Both the position numbers and the translations under genes were made by a program. The notes beneath the pieces are model-generated. The model saw nothing but the letters and a program-made list of their open reading frames with translations, was not told the DNA's origin and made no database searches. 40,781 bases of DNA from the NCBI GenBank assembly GCA_017302655.1, contig JAFLDE010000029.1, positions 1 through 40,781 on the forward strand, in the 5' to 3' direction. The DNA is from Burkholderiales bacterium (lineage in GTDB: Bacteria; Pseudomonadota; Gammaproteobacteria; Burkholderiales; Burkholderiaceae_C). Position 1 is the stretch's first letter. The number at the start of each line of letters is the position of its first letter. Below are positions 1 to 7,770 of this stretch, in pieces.

Positions 1-23
1 AGCAGCACGAGGAGCCGGAGCAT
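1..23 (-). CDS. Start of the gene after urtA (probably urtB, partial)
   Basis: An ATG on the minus strand (bases 21-23) follows the urtA stop codon directly, and the seven readable codons give Met-Leu-Arg-Leu-Leu-Val-Leu, the beginning of a hydrophobic segment. In urea transporter operons urtA is followed by the permease gene urtB, so this is the expected neighbour. Only 23 bases are visible, so the identity comes from gene order and not from the sequence. Confidence 0.45.
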
Positions 24-1268
24 TTACTTCGCCGGGACGTTGGCCTTGCCCTTGTTCTCAGGGATGTAGTCGCTCCACGGATCGGCCGCCACCGGACCGG
101 GGGTCTTCCACACCACGTTGAACTGGCCATCCGCCTTGACTTCGCCAATGAACACCGACTTGCGCAGGTGGTGGCTCGCGTCCATGGTGGAGGTGATGCC
201 CGAGGGCGCAACGAAGGTCTGACCGACCATGGCGGCGCGCACCTTGTCCACGTCGGTGCTCTTGGCTTTTTCCACCGCCTGCTTCCACATGTGGATGCCG
301 ATGATGGTGGCCTCCATCGGGTCGTTGGTCAGCGGCTTGTCCTTGTGGCCGGCGACGCCCTTGGTCTTGGCATAGGCCGCCCATTGCTTCTTGAAGGCGT
401 CGTTGGCCGGCGCCTTGATGGACATGAAGTAATTCCAGGCCGCGAGGTGCCCGACCAGCGGCTTGGTGTCGACGCCGCGCAGCTCTTCCTCGCCCACGCT
501 GAAGGCCACCACGGGCACGTCCGTAGCCTTCAGGCCCTGGTTGCCGAGCTCCTTGTAGAAGGGCACGTTGGAGTCGCCATTGATGGTGGAGACCACGGCG
601 GTCTTCTTGCCCTCGCTGGCGAACTTCTTGATCTTGGCGATGATGCTCTGGTAGTCGCTGTGGCCGAAGGGCGTGTAGTCCTCCATGATGTCCGCCTCGG
701 CCACACCTTTGCTCTTCAAGAAGGCACGAAGGATCTTGTTCGTGGTGCGCGGGTACACGTAGTCGGTGCCCAGCAGCACCCAGCGCTTGGCCGAGCCGCC
801 GTCCTTGCTCATCAGGTACTCCACCGCAGGGATGGCCTGCTGGTTTGGCGCCGCGCCCGTGTAGAACACGTTCTTGCTGAGTTCCTCGCCCTCGTACTGC
901 ACCGGGTAGAAGAGCAGCGCGTTGTTCTGCTCGAACACTGGCAGCACCGACTTGCGACTCACCGAGGTCCAGCAGCCGAACACCACGGCCACCTTGTCCT
1001 GCGTGATGAGTTGCTTGGCCTTCTCGGCGAACAGCGGCCAGTTGGAGGCTGGGTCGACCACCACCGCCTCCAGCTTCTTGCCCATCACCCCGCCCTTGGC
1101 GTTGATGTCGTCGATGGCCATCAGCACGGTGTCCTTGAGCACCGTTTCCGAGATGGCCATGGTGCCGGACAGCGAGTGCAGCACGCCGACCTTGATGGTG
1201 TCCGCGGCAAAGGCCGGGAGGGTGGCGGCGAGGGAGACGGATACAGCCAACAGGGAACGACGCAGCAT
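24..1268 (-). CDS. urtA: Urea ABC transporter substrate-binding protein UrtA
   Basis: Periplasmic urea-binding protein (414 aa) that delivers urea to the UrtBCDE importer. The chosen ATG is preceded by AGGAG at a normal distance and starts a typical signal peptide (basic MLRR, hydrophobic core, cleavage after AFA, about residue 21). The mature part begins DTIKVGVLHSLSGTMAIS, the hallmark opening of the urea/amide group of type I periplasmic binding proteins, and FGCWTSVSRK and FYPVQYEGEE are typical UrtA segments. A longer reading frame reaches 1337 but adds a non-signal-like stretch. It is divergent from the urease operon, so uptake and breakdown of urea are encoded back to back. A minus-strand sigma-54-type promoter lies about 45-60 bases upstream of the ATG, consistent with nitrogen control. 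Confidence 0.95.
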   Translation of the reverse strand: MLRRSLLAVSVSLAATLPAFAADTIKVGVLHSLSGTMAISETVLKDTVLMAIDDINAKGGVMGKKLEAVVVDPASNWPLFAEKAKQLITQDKVAVVFGCWTSVSRKSVLPVFEQNNALLFYPVQYEGEELSKNVFYTGAAPNQQAIPAVEYLMSKDGGSAKRWVLLGTDYVYPRTTNKILRAFLKSKGVAEADIMEDYTPFGHSDYQSIIAKIKKFASEGKKTAVVSTINGDSNVPFYKELGNQGLKATDVPVVAFSVGEEELRGVDTKPLVGHLAAWNYFMSIKAPANDAFKKQWAAYAKTKGVAGHKDKPLTNDPMEATIIGIHMWKQAVEKAKSTDVDKVRAAMVGQTFVAPSGITSTMDASHHLRKSVFIGEVKADGQFNVVWKTPGPVAADPWSDYIPENKGKANVPAK

Positions 1269-1312
1269 GGGCAGACTCCTGGGTTGATGAGGAAGGGTTC
1301 CGTGCTGCACTG

Positions 1313-1331
1313 CCGCAAAGGCCGTGCCAGT
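1313..1331 (-). promoter_or_regulatory. Sigma-54-type promoter for urtA
   Basis: On the minus strand the sequence reads CTGGCACGGCCTTTGCGGC. It has the GG (bases 1328-1327) and GC (1316-1315) dinucleotides exactly 10 bases apart, and it matches the TGGCAC-N5-TTGC consensus closely. Transcription would start near 1303, about 35 bases before the urtA ATG. The match is visible in the sequence; activity and NtrC control are inferred. I did not find a convincing NtrC site. Confidence 0.7.
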
Positions 1332-1341
1332 TTCCACCTCG

Positions 1342-1359
1342 TTGGCACAGGGCTTGCAG
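1342..1359 (+). promoter_or_regulatory. Sigma-54-type promoter for the urease operon
   Basis: The plus strand reads TTGGCACAGGGCTTGCAG. GG (1344-1345) and GC (1356-1357) are 10 bases apart, fitting the -24/-12 pattern. The start would be near 1369, giving a leader of roughly 175 bases that contains the whole 49-bp repeat array before ureA. It faces away from the minus-strand site 10 bases to its left. Confidence 0.7.
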
Positions 1360-1398
1360 AACTACGATGGCTCCCTTCTTTGCATCGCTCGCGCCGGC

Positions 1399-1446
1399 TT
1401 GGAACTCACTCCTCGTGTTCGGCCTCAGGCCGCACGATCTGACTGA
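1399..1446 (+). CDS. Putative leader mini-ORF 1 upstream of ureA (TTG start)
   Basis: Sixteen codons including the stop, reading [15 protein letters not shown] if TTG is used as start. The first six residues are the same as the usual beginning of UreA proteins. It ends with TGA at 1444-1446, one base before the ATG of the next copy. No good ribosome-binding site is visible. Four of its six differences from the next copy fall in third codon positions, which hints at coding but is a very small sample. Confidence 0.35.
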   Translation: MELTPRVRPQAARSD

Positions 1447-1447
1447 T

Positions 1448-1495
1448 ATGGACCTGACTCCTCGAGTTCGGCCGCAGGCCGCACGAGCTGACTGA
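1448..1495 (+). CDS. Putative leader mini-ORF 2 upstream of ureA
   Basis: ATG-started 15-residue frame, [15 protein letters not shown], ending TGA one base before the next ATG (TGA-T-ATG). This spacing is the kind that lets a terminating ribosome restart. The hairpin of the repeat lies inside its coding part. Translation is not demonstrated. Confidence 0.4.
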   Translation: MDLTPRVRPQAARAD

Positions 1496-1496
1496 T

Positions 1497-1544
1497 ATGG
1501 ACCTGACTCCTCGAGTTCGGCCGCAGGCCGCACGAGCTGACTGA
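1497..1544 (+). CDS. Putative leader mini-ORF 3 upstream of ureA
   Basis: Identical to mini-ORF 2 ([15 protein letters not shown]) and ending TGA one base before the ureA ATG at 1546. If translated, it would couple ureA translation to its own termination, because only a weak ribosome-binding sequence (CACGAGC about 9 bases upstream) precedes ureA. Confidence 0.4.
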   Translation: MDLTPRVRPQAARAD

Positions 1545-1545
1545 T

Positions 1546-1848
1546 ATGGACCTGACTCCTCGAGAAAAAGACAAGCTGCTGCTCTTCACCGCGGCCCTTC
1601 TTGCAGAGCGCCGCAAAGCCCGGGGACTCAAGCTGAACCACCCCGAGGCCGTGGCCCTCATCAGTGCTGCCGTGCTGGAAGGGGCGCGCGATGGCAGGAC
1701 GGTCGCGCAGTTGATGAGCGACGGCCGCCAGGTGCTCACGCGCGACGACGTGATGGAAGGGGTCGCCGAGATGATCCCGGACATACAGGTCGAAGCCACC
1801 TTTCCCGACGGCACCAAACTGGTGACCGTGCACCAACCCATTGCCTGA
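1546..1848 (+). CDS. ureA: Urease gamma subunit UreA
   Basis: Smallest structural subunit of cytoplasmic nickel urease, which hydrolyses urea to ammonia and carbamate. The 100-aa length is exactly that of the family. Typical segments are [12 protein letters not shown] at the start, [18 protein letters not shown] near residues 22-39, and the C-terminal [14 protein letters not shown]. The start is fixed by this N-terminus. Oddly, its first 19 bases are the head of the 49-bp repeat that occupies the leader, so the gene start has been copied upstream, or the gene start lies in a repeat. First gene of a plus-strand urease operon driven by the putative sigma-54 promoter. Confidence 0.97.
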   Translation: MDLTPREKDKLLLFTAALLAERRKARGLKLNHPEAVALISAAVLEGARDGRTVAQLMSDGRQVLTRDDVMEGVAEMIPDIQVEATFPDGTKLVTVHQPIA

Positions 1849-1856
1849 ATGCACCA

Positions 1857-2426
1857 ATGACACGCATCGCTGCCCTGCTCCTGCTCACGTTCGCGCCGTC
1901 GGTCTTTGCCCATGCCGGCCACAACGGCCTGCATGACGCCCTCGATGGGCTGCTGCATCCACTCACCGGTGCCGACCACCTAGCGGCCATGTTGGCCGTA
2001 GGGCTCTGGGGCGCGCTCACCGAACCCCGTTGGCCGCAGGCGGCGCGCGCGCCGCTGGTGTTCGCGGCGGCGCTGCTGGCCGGTGCGCTGAGCGCCATGT
2101 TCGGTGGCTGGCATCCGCCCGGCGTGGAGCCCGGCATCGCCCTCTCGTTGCTGGCCCTGGGCCTGCTGATCGCCCGCCGGACCGCGTTGCCGCAGGGGCT
2201 CGGGCTGGTGCTGGTGGCGCTCTTCGCTTGGGCGCACGGCGCCGCGCACGGGCAGGAGCTGGTCAGCGTTTCGGCGCTGCTGGGCATGGTGCTCGCCACG
2301 GCGCTGTTGCATGGGGCGGGCATCGGCTTCGGGCTGCTGCTGCGGCCCACCGCGCTGCGCTGGAGCGAGGGCATTGGCGCGGTGTTGATGACCTTCGGCG
2401 CGCTGCGCCTGTCGGGGGTGCTGTGA
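1857..2426 (+). CDS. ureJ: HupE/UreJ family membrane protein
   Basis: A 189-aa inner-membrane protein of the HupE/UreJ family, thought to move nickel (or otherwise assist metal supply) for urease or hydrogenase. It has a signal-like N-terminus ([18 protein letters not shown]) followed by HAGH, the family signature HPLTGADH near residues 34-41, further histidines ([12 protein letters not shown]) and about five to six hydrophobic segments. It lies 8 bases after ureA, and its TGA overlaps the GTG start of ureB, so expression with the structural subunits is likely. ureJ between ureA and ureB is a common arrangement in Burkholderiales. The transported substrate is inferred from the family. Confidence 0.88.
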   Translation: MTRIAALLLLTFAPSVFAHAGHNGLHDALDGLLHPLTGADHLAAMLAVGLWGALTEPRWPQAARAPLVFAAALLAGALSAMFGGWHPPGVEPGIALSLLALGLLIARRTALPQGLGLVLVALFAWAHGAAHGQELVSVSALLGMVLATALLHGAGIGFGLLLRPTALRWSEGIGAVLMTFGALRLSGVL

Positions 2427-2734
2427 TTCCGGGCGAGTTGCTGGTCAACGAGGAGGCGGGCCCGCGCGTGCTCAACCAGGGCCGGCGCACGCTGAGCCTG
2501 CAGGTGGCCAACACCGGGACGCGGCCCATCCAGGTGGGCTCGCACTACCACTTCTTCGAAACCAATGCCGCCCTGCGCTTCGACCGCGAGGCAGCGCGCG
2601 GCATGCGCCTGAACCTTTGCAGCGGCACGGCAGTGCGCTTTGAGCCAGGCCAGACGCGCACCGTGGAGTTGGTGGAACTGGCTGGTGCGCGCGAAGCCTG
2701 GGGCTTCCGCGGCATGGTGCAGGGCAAGCTATGA
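2423..2734 (+). CDS. ureB: Urease beta subunit UreB
   Basis: Structural beta subunit (103 aa), normal family length. I chose the GTG at 2423 because it gives the conserved beginning [11 protein letters not shown], has GGGGG upstream, and overlaps the ureJ stop by four bases (GTGA). A longer open frame to the left is not conserved. Family segments visible are [19 protein letters not shown] and the [17 protein letters not shown] block. Its stop overlaps the ureC start (ATGA). Confidence 0.95.
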   Translation: MIPGELLVNEEAGPRVLNQGRRTLSLQVANTGTRPIQVGSHYHFFETNAALRFDREAARGMRLNLCSGTAVRFEPGQTRTVELVELAGAREAWGFRGMVQGKL

Positions 2735-4449
2735 AACTGTCCCGACGCGCCTACGCCGAGATGCTCGGCCCCACGGTGGGCGACCGCCTGCGCCTGGCCG
2801 ACACCGCCTTGGTCATCGAGGTTGAGGAGGACTTCACCCTGCGCGCCGGCAGCTATGGCGAGGAGGTCAAGTTCGGTGGCGGCAAGACGGTGCGCGACGG
2901 CATGGGCCAGAGCCAGCGCCCGAACGGCCCCGGCCCCGCCGACGCGGTGGACACCGTCATCACCAACGCCGTCATCATCGACCACTGGGGCATCGTCAAG
3001 GCCGACATCGGCCTGCGCGGCTGCCGCATCGCAGCCATCGGCAAGGCCGGCAACCCGGACATCCAGCCCGGGGTGGACATCGTCATCGGCCCGGGCACGG
3101 AGGTCATCGCCGCCGAGGGAATGATCGTCACCCCCGGCGCCATCGACACGCACATCCACTTCATCTGCCCGCAGCAGATCGAAGAGGCGCTGATGAGTGG
3201 CGTGACCACCATGATCGGCGGCGGCACCGGCCCGGCCACCGGCACCCTGGCCACCACCTGCACGCCAGGGCCTAGCCACCTCGCCACCATGCTGAAGGCC
3301 GCCGAGGCCTTCCCGATGAATCTCGGCTTCATGGGCAAGGGCAACGCCAGCCGCCCGGAGGCCCTTCGTCAGCAGATCGAGGCCGGCGCCATCGGCCTCA
3401 AACTCCATGAGGACTGGGGCACCACGCCGGCGGCCATCGACTGCTGCCTGTCCGTGGCCGAAGAGACCGATACCCAGGTCGCCATCCACACCGACACGCT
3501 CAACGAGTCGGGCTTCGTCGAGGACACCATCGCCGCCTTCAAGGGCCGCACCATCCACAGCTTCCACACCGAAGGAGCGGGCGGCGGCCACGCGCCGGAC
3601 ATCATGAAGGTGGTGGGCGAGGCCAACGTGCTGCCCTCCTCCACCAACCCGACGCGCCCGTTCACGGTGAACACCCTGGACGAGCACCTCGACATGCTGA
3701 TGGTCTGCCACCACCTCGACGCCGGCATCGCCGAGGACCTGGCCTTCGCCGAGAGCCGCATCCGCAAGGAGACCATCGCCGCCGAGGACATCTTGCACGA
3801 CCTCGGCGCCATCAGCATGTTCTCGTCCGACTCGCAGGCCATGGGCCGCGTCGGCGAGGTCGTCATCCGCTGCTGGCAGACGGCGCACAAGATGAAAGTG
3901 CAGCGCGGGGCCCTGCCCGGCGACACGGAGCGCCACGACAACGCCCGCGTCAAGCGCTACCTCGCCAAGCTCGCCATCAACGGGGCGCTGGCGCACGGCA
4001 TCGCCCACGAGGTTGGCTCCATCGAGGTCGGCAAGTGGGCCGACCTGGTGCTCTGGAAACCCGCCTTCTTCGGCGTCAAGCCCAGCCTCATCCTGAAGGG
4101 TGGCTTCATCGCCGCCGCACAGATGGGCGACCCCAACGCCAGCATCCCGACGCCGCAGCCGGTGCACTACCGGCCAATGTTCGGCAGCTTCGGCGGCGCG
4201 CTCAGCCAGGGTTCGCTCACCTTCGTCTCCCAGGCTGGCCTGGGCGCCGCGCAGCAGTTGGGCCTCAAGAAGTCCCTCAGCACCGTGCGCGACTGCCGGA
4301 CCGTGAAGAAGGCCGACATGGTGCTGAACCACTACCTGCCCAAGATGGAGATCGACGCGCAGACCTACGAAGTGCGGGCCGACGGCGTGCTGCTGACCTG
4401 CGAGCCGGCGAAGGTGCTGCCCATGGCGCAGCGCTATTTCCTCTTTTGA
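2731..4449 (+). CDS. ureC: Urease alpha subunit UreC (catalytic)
   Basis: Catalytic subunit, 572 aa, a full-length amidohydrolase with a di-nickel centre. Metal ligands are in place: H141 and H143 in [10 protein letters not shown]224 in GLKLHEDWG (the lysine that is carbamylated to bridge both nickels), H253 in AIHTDTLNE, and the mobile flap Cys326-His327 in MVCHHLD. All are shifted by about seven from the Klebsiella numbering, as expected for a slightly longer N-terminus. It overlaps ureB by four bases. Its last 16 bases overlap the end of a convergent toxin gene, which separates ureC from the accessory genes ureEFGD. Confidence 0.98.
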   Translation: MKLSRRAYAEMLGPTVGDRLRLADTALVIEVEEDFTLRAGSYGEEVKFGGGKTVRDGMGQSQRPNGPGPADAVDTVITNAVIIDHWGIVKADIGLRGCRIAAIGKAGNPDIQPGVDIVIGPGTEVIAAEGMIVTPGAIDTHIHFICPQQIEEALMSGVTTMIGGGTGPATGTLATTCTPGPSHLATMLKAAEAFPMNLGFMGKGNASRPEALRQQIEAGAIGLKLHEDWGTTPAAIDCCLSVAEETDTQVAIHTDTLNESGFVEDTIAAFKGRTIHSFHTEGAGGGHAPDIMKVVGEANVLPSSTNPTRPFTVNTLDEHLDMLMVCHHLDAGIAEDLAFAESRIRKETIAAEDILHDLGAISMFSSDSQAMGRVGEVVIRCWQTAHKMKVQRGALPGDTERHDNARVKRYLAKLAINGALAHGIAHEVGSIEVGKWADLVLWKPAFFGVKPSLILKGGFIAAAQMGDPNASIPTPQPVHYRPMFGSFGGALSQGSLTFVSQAGLGAAQQLGLKKSLSTVRDCRTVKKADMVLNHYLPKMEIDAQTYEVRADGVLLTCEPAKVLPMAQRYFLF

Positions 4450-4829
4450 CTGTTGGCGCGCAGCCAGTTGGCGAGTTGCTCCTCACCGATCTCCCCGGCC
4501 GCCACACCCAGCATCGTGAGGGTGGCGGCCGCCTGACTGGCCACCAAGCGCTGCCCGTTGAGCGCGAGGAACAAGCCGATGGACAGGAAAGCGACCCGCT
4601 TGTTCCCGTCCACGAACGCTTGGTTCTTCGCCAACGCCACGCCGTAGCAGGCGGCCAAGCCGAAGACATCGGGGTTGCCGTACAGCGCAAGGTTCTGCGG
4701 TCTCGCCAGCGCGGACTCCAACAGGCCTTCATCGCGGAGGCCCGATGCGCCACCGTGTTCAGCCAGGCTCTCGTCGTGGAGCAATTCCAAGGCAGCGCGC
4801 TGCACCCAGCGCCAGCGCGGCGGCGTCAC
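4434..4829 (-). CDS. doc: Doc-type (Fic fold) toxin of a toxin-antitoxin pair
   Basis: A 131-aa death-on-curing family protein. Family marks are the conserved N-terminal part ([22 protein letters not shown]) and the Fic core [11 protein letters not shown] near residues 71-81. Known Doc toxins phosphorylate EF-Tu. The residue at the catalytic histidine position of the HxFx(D/N)GNKR motif is glutamine here (codon CAA, Q70), so activity may be lost or changed. It starts with GTG overlapping the stop of the AbrB-like antitoxin (GTGA), and its stop lies inside the end of ureC on the other strand. The pair is inserted, in reverse orientation, in the middle of the urease operon. Confidence 0.87.
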   Translation of the reverse strand: MTPPRWRWVQRAALELLHDESLAEHGGASGLRDEGLLESALARPQNLALYGNPDVFGLAACYGVALAKNQAFVDGNKRVAFLSIGLFLALNGQRLVASQAAATLTMLGVAAGEIGEEQLANWLRANSQKRK

Positions 4830-5050
4830 TTGGCCAGCTGGTGGAAGGTGTCGCGGTACTCGCGCATGAATTCGCGGCCCGCTTCGATCTGCTCATTCAG
4901 GCTCGGGTCGTACGGTGTGAGGTTCACGCCGTTGGCCGCCTCGGTCAGGTACAGCACATCGCCCTTTCCCACCTTCAGCCGCGCCAGCACCTCCTTGGGC
5001 AGGATGACCCCGACCGAGTTGCCAATCTGGGTGAGTTTGAGGGCGCTCAT
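4826..5050 (-). CDS. AbrB/SpoVT-type antitoxin
   Basis: A 74-aa protein with the swapped-hairpin AbrB DNA-binding domain in its first 45 residues ([18 protein letters not shown], then [11 protein letters not shown]) and an acidic, flexible C-terminus that would bind the toxin. The ATG at 5050 gives the standard [10 protein letters not shown] beginning; the open frame extends further left on the minus strand but is antisense to ureE. It is first in the pair and overlaps the toxin gene by four bases, the usual order for autoregulated type II systems. Short palindromes just upstream (GTTATAAC, AACGTT) are good operator candidates. Confidence 0.88.
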   Translation of the reverse strand: MSALKLTQIGNSVGVILPKEVLARLKVGKGDVLYLTEAANGVNLTPYDPSLNEQIEAGREFMREYRDTFHQLAK

Positions 5051-5065
5051 GGCGAAGGCTCCAGC

Positions 5066-5086
5066 GTTATAACGTTCGTAATAATA
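5066..5086. promoter_or_regulatory. AT-rich palindromic stretch between the antitoxin gene and ureE
   Basis: This short AT-rich island in very GC-rich DNA holds two perfect palindromes, GTTATAAC (5066-5073) and AACGTT (5071-5076), and the -10-like TAATAATA. The gap between the two divergent starts is only 42 bases, so the operator and promoter of the toxin-antitoxin pair and any local promoter for ureE must share it. The role is inferred from position and composition. Confidence 0.4.
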
Positions 5087-5092
5087 CCGAGC

Positions 5093-5680
5093 ATGATCCA
5101 AGCCAACAAGCGCGTGCCTGCGCAGACCCTCGCCCCCGCCCTGCTCAAGCGCGCCGCCACACTCGAACTCGATTGGGACACGCGCCAGAAGAGCCGCTTC
5201 GGCGCCACCGATTCCACAGGCCGTGAACTGGCGGTGCTGTTGAACCGTGGCACCGTGTTGCGCGGTGGCGATGTGCTGGTGGCCGAAGACGGCTCGCTGG
5301 TGCGCGTGATCGCCGCGCCGCAGCCCGTGCTGCAGGTGCGCCACTGCAACGAGCACGGCTCGCCTTTTGATTTGCTGCGGGCCGCCTACCACCTGGGCAA
5401 CCGGCACGTGCCGCTGGAGCTGCAGCCCGCGCTGCTGCAGTTCGAGCCCGACCCCGTGTTGGCGGACATGCTGCGCCAGCAGCACCTCATCGTGACCGAG
5501 GCCATGGCGCCGTTCGAACCCGAAGCCGGGGCGTACGGCGGCGGCGGACATGGGCATGGCCACGCCCACCATGGGCACGAGCATGGCCACGATCACGGGC
5601 AACCGGCCAAGCCGGCGCGCGCCACCATCCCCATCGCGGCGCCGCACGTGCACGGCCCCGGTTGCGGCCATGAGCACTGA
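5093..5680 (+). CDS. ureE: Urease accessory nickel carrier UreE
   Basis: Nickel metallochaperone (195 aa) that hands Ni2+ to the UreG/UreF/UreD complex. After the N-terminal domain comes the metal-site region [23 protein letters not shown], and the C-terminus is strongly histidine-rich ([18 protein letters not shown] near residues 155-172, then [11 protein letters not shown]), as in nickel-storing UreE proteins. The start ATG at 5093 fits the homologous N-terminus; the upstream extension is antisense to the toxin-antitoxin pair. The ribosome-binding site is weak. It overlaps ureF by 11 bases. Confidence 0.95.
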   Translation: MIQANKRVPAQTLAPALLKRAATLELDWDTRQKSRFGATDSTGRELAVLLNRGTVLRGGDVLVAEDGSLVRVIAAPQPVLQVRHCNEHGSPFDLLRAAYHLGNRHVPLELQPALLQFEPDPVLADMLRQQHLIVTEAMAPFEPEAGAYGGGGHGHGHAHHGHEHGHDHGQPAKPARATIPIAAPHVHGPGCGHEH

Positions 5681-6335
5681 CGCCTCGCTGCTGCACCTGC
5701 TCTGGCTCGCCAGCCCCACGCTGCCGGTGGGGGCCTTCAGCTACAGCGAAGGCCTGGAGGCAGCAACGGACGCAGGCTGGGTGCAGGACGAAGCGAGCTG
5801 CGCGCGCTGGCTGCGGAATCAGCTGGAGCTGGTGCAAGCGCGCGCCGAGCTGCCGCTGCTCGCGGCGGCGTTCCGCGCGGCCGAAGCGCGTGACGACGAG
5901 AAGCTGGCACAGCTCAACCACTGGGTGCTCGCCACGCGCGAATCCAGCGAGATGCTCCAGCAGACCCAGCAAATGGGCCGCAGCCTCACGGCATGGCTGA
6001 AGGGCCTGCAACTCGACACCCGCTTGCTGGACGCGCTGACCCCCCCCACCTGGCCCGTGGCTTACGCCGTGGCCGGGCAGCTGCGCGGCGTTCCCCTGCC
6101 CGCCCTGCTGCAGGCCGCGGCCTTCGGCTGGGCCGAGAACCTCGTCATGGCCGCCGTGCGCGGCGTGCCGCTGGGTCAGAGCGCCGGCCAACGCTTGCTG
6201 GCGCAGCTGGTCGACGCCATCCCGGCCGCTGTGGAACAAGCCTTGCAGGCCGAGGAACCGATCGCCTTCGCGCCCATGCTCGGCATCGCCAGCATGCAGC
6301 ACGAGACCCAGTACTCCCGACTCTTCAGATCATGA
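5670..6335 (+). CDS. ureF: Urease accessory protein UreF
   Basis: All-helical accessory protein (221 aa) that joins UreD and UreG in the pre-activation complex on apo-urease. Family segments are [21 protein letters not shown] near residues 9-29 and [27 protein letters not shown] near 152-178. The ATG at 5670 lies inside the end of ureE and gives a normal-length protein. It overlaps ureG by four bases (ATGA). Confidence 0.95.
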   Translation: MSTDASLLHLLWLASPTLPVGAFSYSEGLEAATDAGWVQDEASCARWLRNQLELVQARAELPLLAAAFRAAEARDDEKLAQLNHWVLATRESSEMLQQTQQMGRSLTAWLKGLQLDTRLLDALTPPTWPVAYAVAGQLRGVPLPALLQAAAFGWAENLVMAAVRGVPLGQSAGQRLLAQLVDAIPAAVEQALQAEEPIAFAPMLGIASMQHETQYSRLFRS

Positions 6336-6961
6336 ATCCACGCACCAAGAAACTCCCACCGCTGCGCGTCGGCGTCGGCGGCCCGGTGGGCTCCGGCAAG
6401 ACCACGCTCGTGGAGATGCTCTGCAAAACCATGCGCGACCGGTACGACCTGGTAGTCGTCACCAACGACATCTACACCAAGGAAGACCAGCGCCTGCTCA
6501 CCGTGGCCGGTGCGCTAGAACCCGAACGCATCATGGGCGTGGAAACCGGCGGCTGCCCGCACACCGCCATCCGTGAGGATTGCAGCATCAACCTCGAAGC
6601 GGTGGACCGCATGCTGGAGAAGTTCCCCGACGCCGACATCGTGTTCGTGGAAAGCGGCGGCGACAACCTCGCGGCGACGTTCAGCCCGGAACTGAGCGAC
6701 CTCACCATCTACGTCATCGACGTCGCTGCCGGCGAGAAGATTCCGCGCAAGGGTGGCCCGGGCATCACCAAAAGCGACCTCTTCGTCATCAACAAGACCG
6801 ACCTGGCACCCCATGTGGGTGCCGACCTGGACGTGATGCGGGCCGACACCGCCCGCATGCGCCCCACCAAGCCCTGGGTGATGACCAATCTGAAGACGCG
6901 CGAGGGCCTGGCCGAGGTGGTGCGCTTCATCGAAACCCAGGGCCTGCTGCTTGCCCGCTGA
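6332..6961 (+). CDS. ureG: Urease accessory GTPase UreG
   Basis: SIMIBI-class GTPase (209 aa) that supplies energy for nickel insertion. It has the P-loop GPVGSGKTT (residues 17-25), the segment [12 protein letters not shown], the nickel-binding Cys-Pro-His in [17 protein letters not shown], the [16 protein letters not shown] block and the base-recognition motif NKTDL. Start by homology and by ATGA overlap with ureF. The 3' end overlaps ureD by 11 bases. Confidence 0.97.
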   Translation: MNPRTKKLPPLRVGVGGPVGSGKTTLVEMLCKTMRDRYDLVVVTNDIYTKEDQRLLTVAGALEPERIMGVETGGCPHTAIREDCSINLEAVDRMLEKFPDADIVFVESGGDNLAATFSPELSDLTIYVIDVAAGEKIPRKGGPGITKSDLFVINKTDLAPHVGADLDVMRADTARMRPTKPWVMTNLKTREGLAEVVRFIETQGLLLAR

Positions 6962-7766
6962 CGCCCCGGCACGCTGGCCGGCCCGCTTGCGCTTGCAGGC
7001 CAGCGGCGCCACCTCGGTGCATGCCGCGCACGAGGGGCCGCTGCGCCTCCTCAAGACCCTGTACCCGGAAGGCCCACAGATCGCGCACGCCGTGGTCGTG
7101 CACCCGCCCGGCGGGCTGGTGGGTGGCGACCGGCTGACGATCGAGATCGACGTCGCCGCCGGTGCGCACCTGCTCGTGACCACGCCGGCGGCGACGCGCT
7201 TCTACCGCAGCGCCCAGCTGGAGGCGGTACAGGAGGTGCGGGCGCAGGTCGCCGGGCGCCTGGAATGGCTGCCGCAGGAGACCCTGGCCTACCGTGGCTG
7301 CCGGGCGCGCAACCAGCTGCAGGTGTCGCTGCAGGGCCAGCTCATGGCCAGCGAGCTGCTGGCGCTCGGCCTGCCCGAGGCCGGGGAGCCCTTCGATCAG
7401 GGCGAAATGCTGCAGCACCTGGAGATCGACGGGCTGTGGCTGGATCGCGCCCGGATCCGCGCCGAGGACGAGGCGCTCATGCGAGGCCCCTGCGGCCTGG
7501 CCGGGGCACGCGTGATGGGCACCTTGCTGCTGGCGCAGGCCGGGCCCATCGAAGCGGCGGAATCCCTGCTGCTGCACGCGCGCGGGCAGCTTCAGGCCAG
7601 CGGCCTGCGGGGCGGTGCCACCCTGCTGCACGGCCGCCTGCTGCTGCTGCGCGTGCTGGCGGCGGATCTGGAGCCCGCCACCGCGCTGCTGCGCGCCGTA
7701 CGCGGCCTCTGGCGGCGCCTGGCCTGGGGCGTGGCCGAGCACGAGCCGCGCATCTGGGGCACCTGA
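6951..7766 (+). CDS. ureD: Urease accessory protein UreD (UreH)
   Basis: Scaffold protein (271 aa) that binds apo-urease and channels nickel from UreG through UreF. Diagnostic segments are [40 protein letters not shown] and [14 protein letters not shown]. The proposed start is a TTG at 6951 inside the end of ureG; it places WPARLRLQ at the usual distance from the start, and no ATG is available. ureD is the last gene here instead of the first gene seen in many urease operons. Four bases separate it from the convergent ATPase gene. Confidence 0.93.
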   Translation: MPADAPARWPARLRLQASGATSVHAAHEGPLRLLKTLYPEGPQIAHAVVVHPPGGLVGGDRLTIEIDVAAGAHLLVTTPAATRFYRSAQLEAVQEVRAQVAGRLEWLPQETLAYRGCRARNQLQVSLQGQLMASELLALGLPEAGEPFDQGEMLQHLEIDGLWLDRARIRAEDEALMRGPCGLAGARVMGTLLLAQAGPIEAAESLLLHARGQLQASGLRGGATLLHGRLLLLRVLAADLEPATALLRAVRGLWRRLAWGVAEHEPRIWGT

Positions 7767-7770
7767 GCCG

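Larger units (their letters stand above)
1399..1564 (+). repeat. 49-bp tandem repeat in the ureA leader, three full copies plus a partial fourth
   Basis: Copies lie at 1399-1447, 1448-1496 and 1497-1545, and the first 19 bases of a fourth copy (1546-1564) are the start of ureA. Copies two and three are identical; copy one differs at six positions. Each copy contains an imperfect inverted repeat (CGGCC, 3-base loop, GGCCG, flanked by partly pairing CTCG and CGAG arms with a TT bulge). As 49 is not a multiple of three, successive copies are in different frames. Confidence 0.95.

Noticed and set aside
1399-1564. CRISPR array or mobile-element ends as an explanation of the 49-bp repeats
   Set aside because: There are no spacers between copies, no cas genes and no transposase; copies are directly adjacent and merge into ureA.
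58-1863. 601-residue open frame on the minus strand across urtA, the leader repeats and ureA
   Set aside because: It is antisense to two certain genes, its sequence is low-complexity Arg/Gly/His-rich as expected for shadow frames in GC-rich DNA, and it passes through the repeats only because they lack stops in that frame.
2545-4332. 595-residue open frame antisense to ureC
   Set aside because: Composition rich in Ala, Val, Asp and His is typical of the complement of a GC-rich gene; no domain is recognisable, and ureC is certain.
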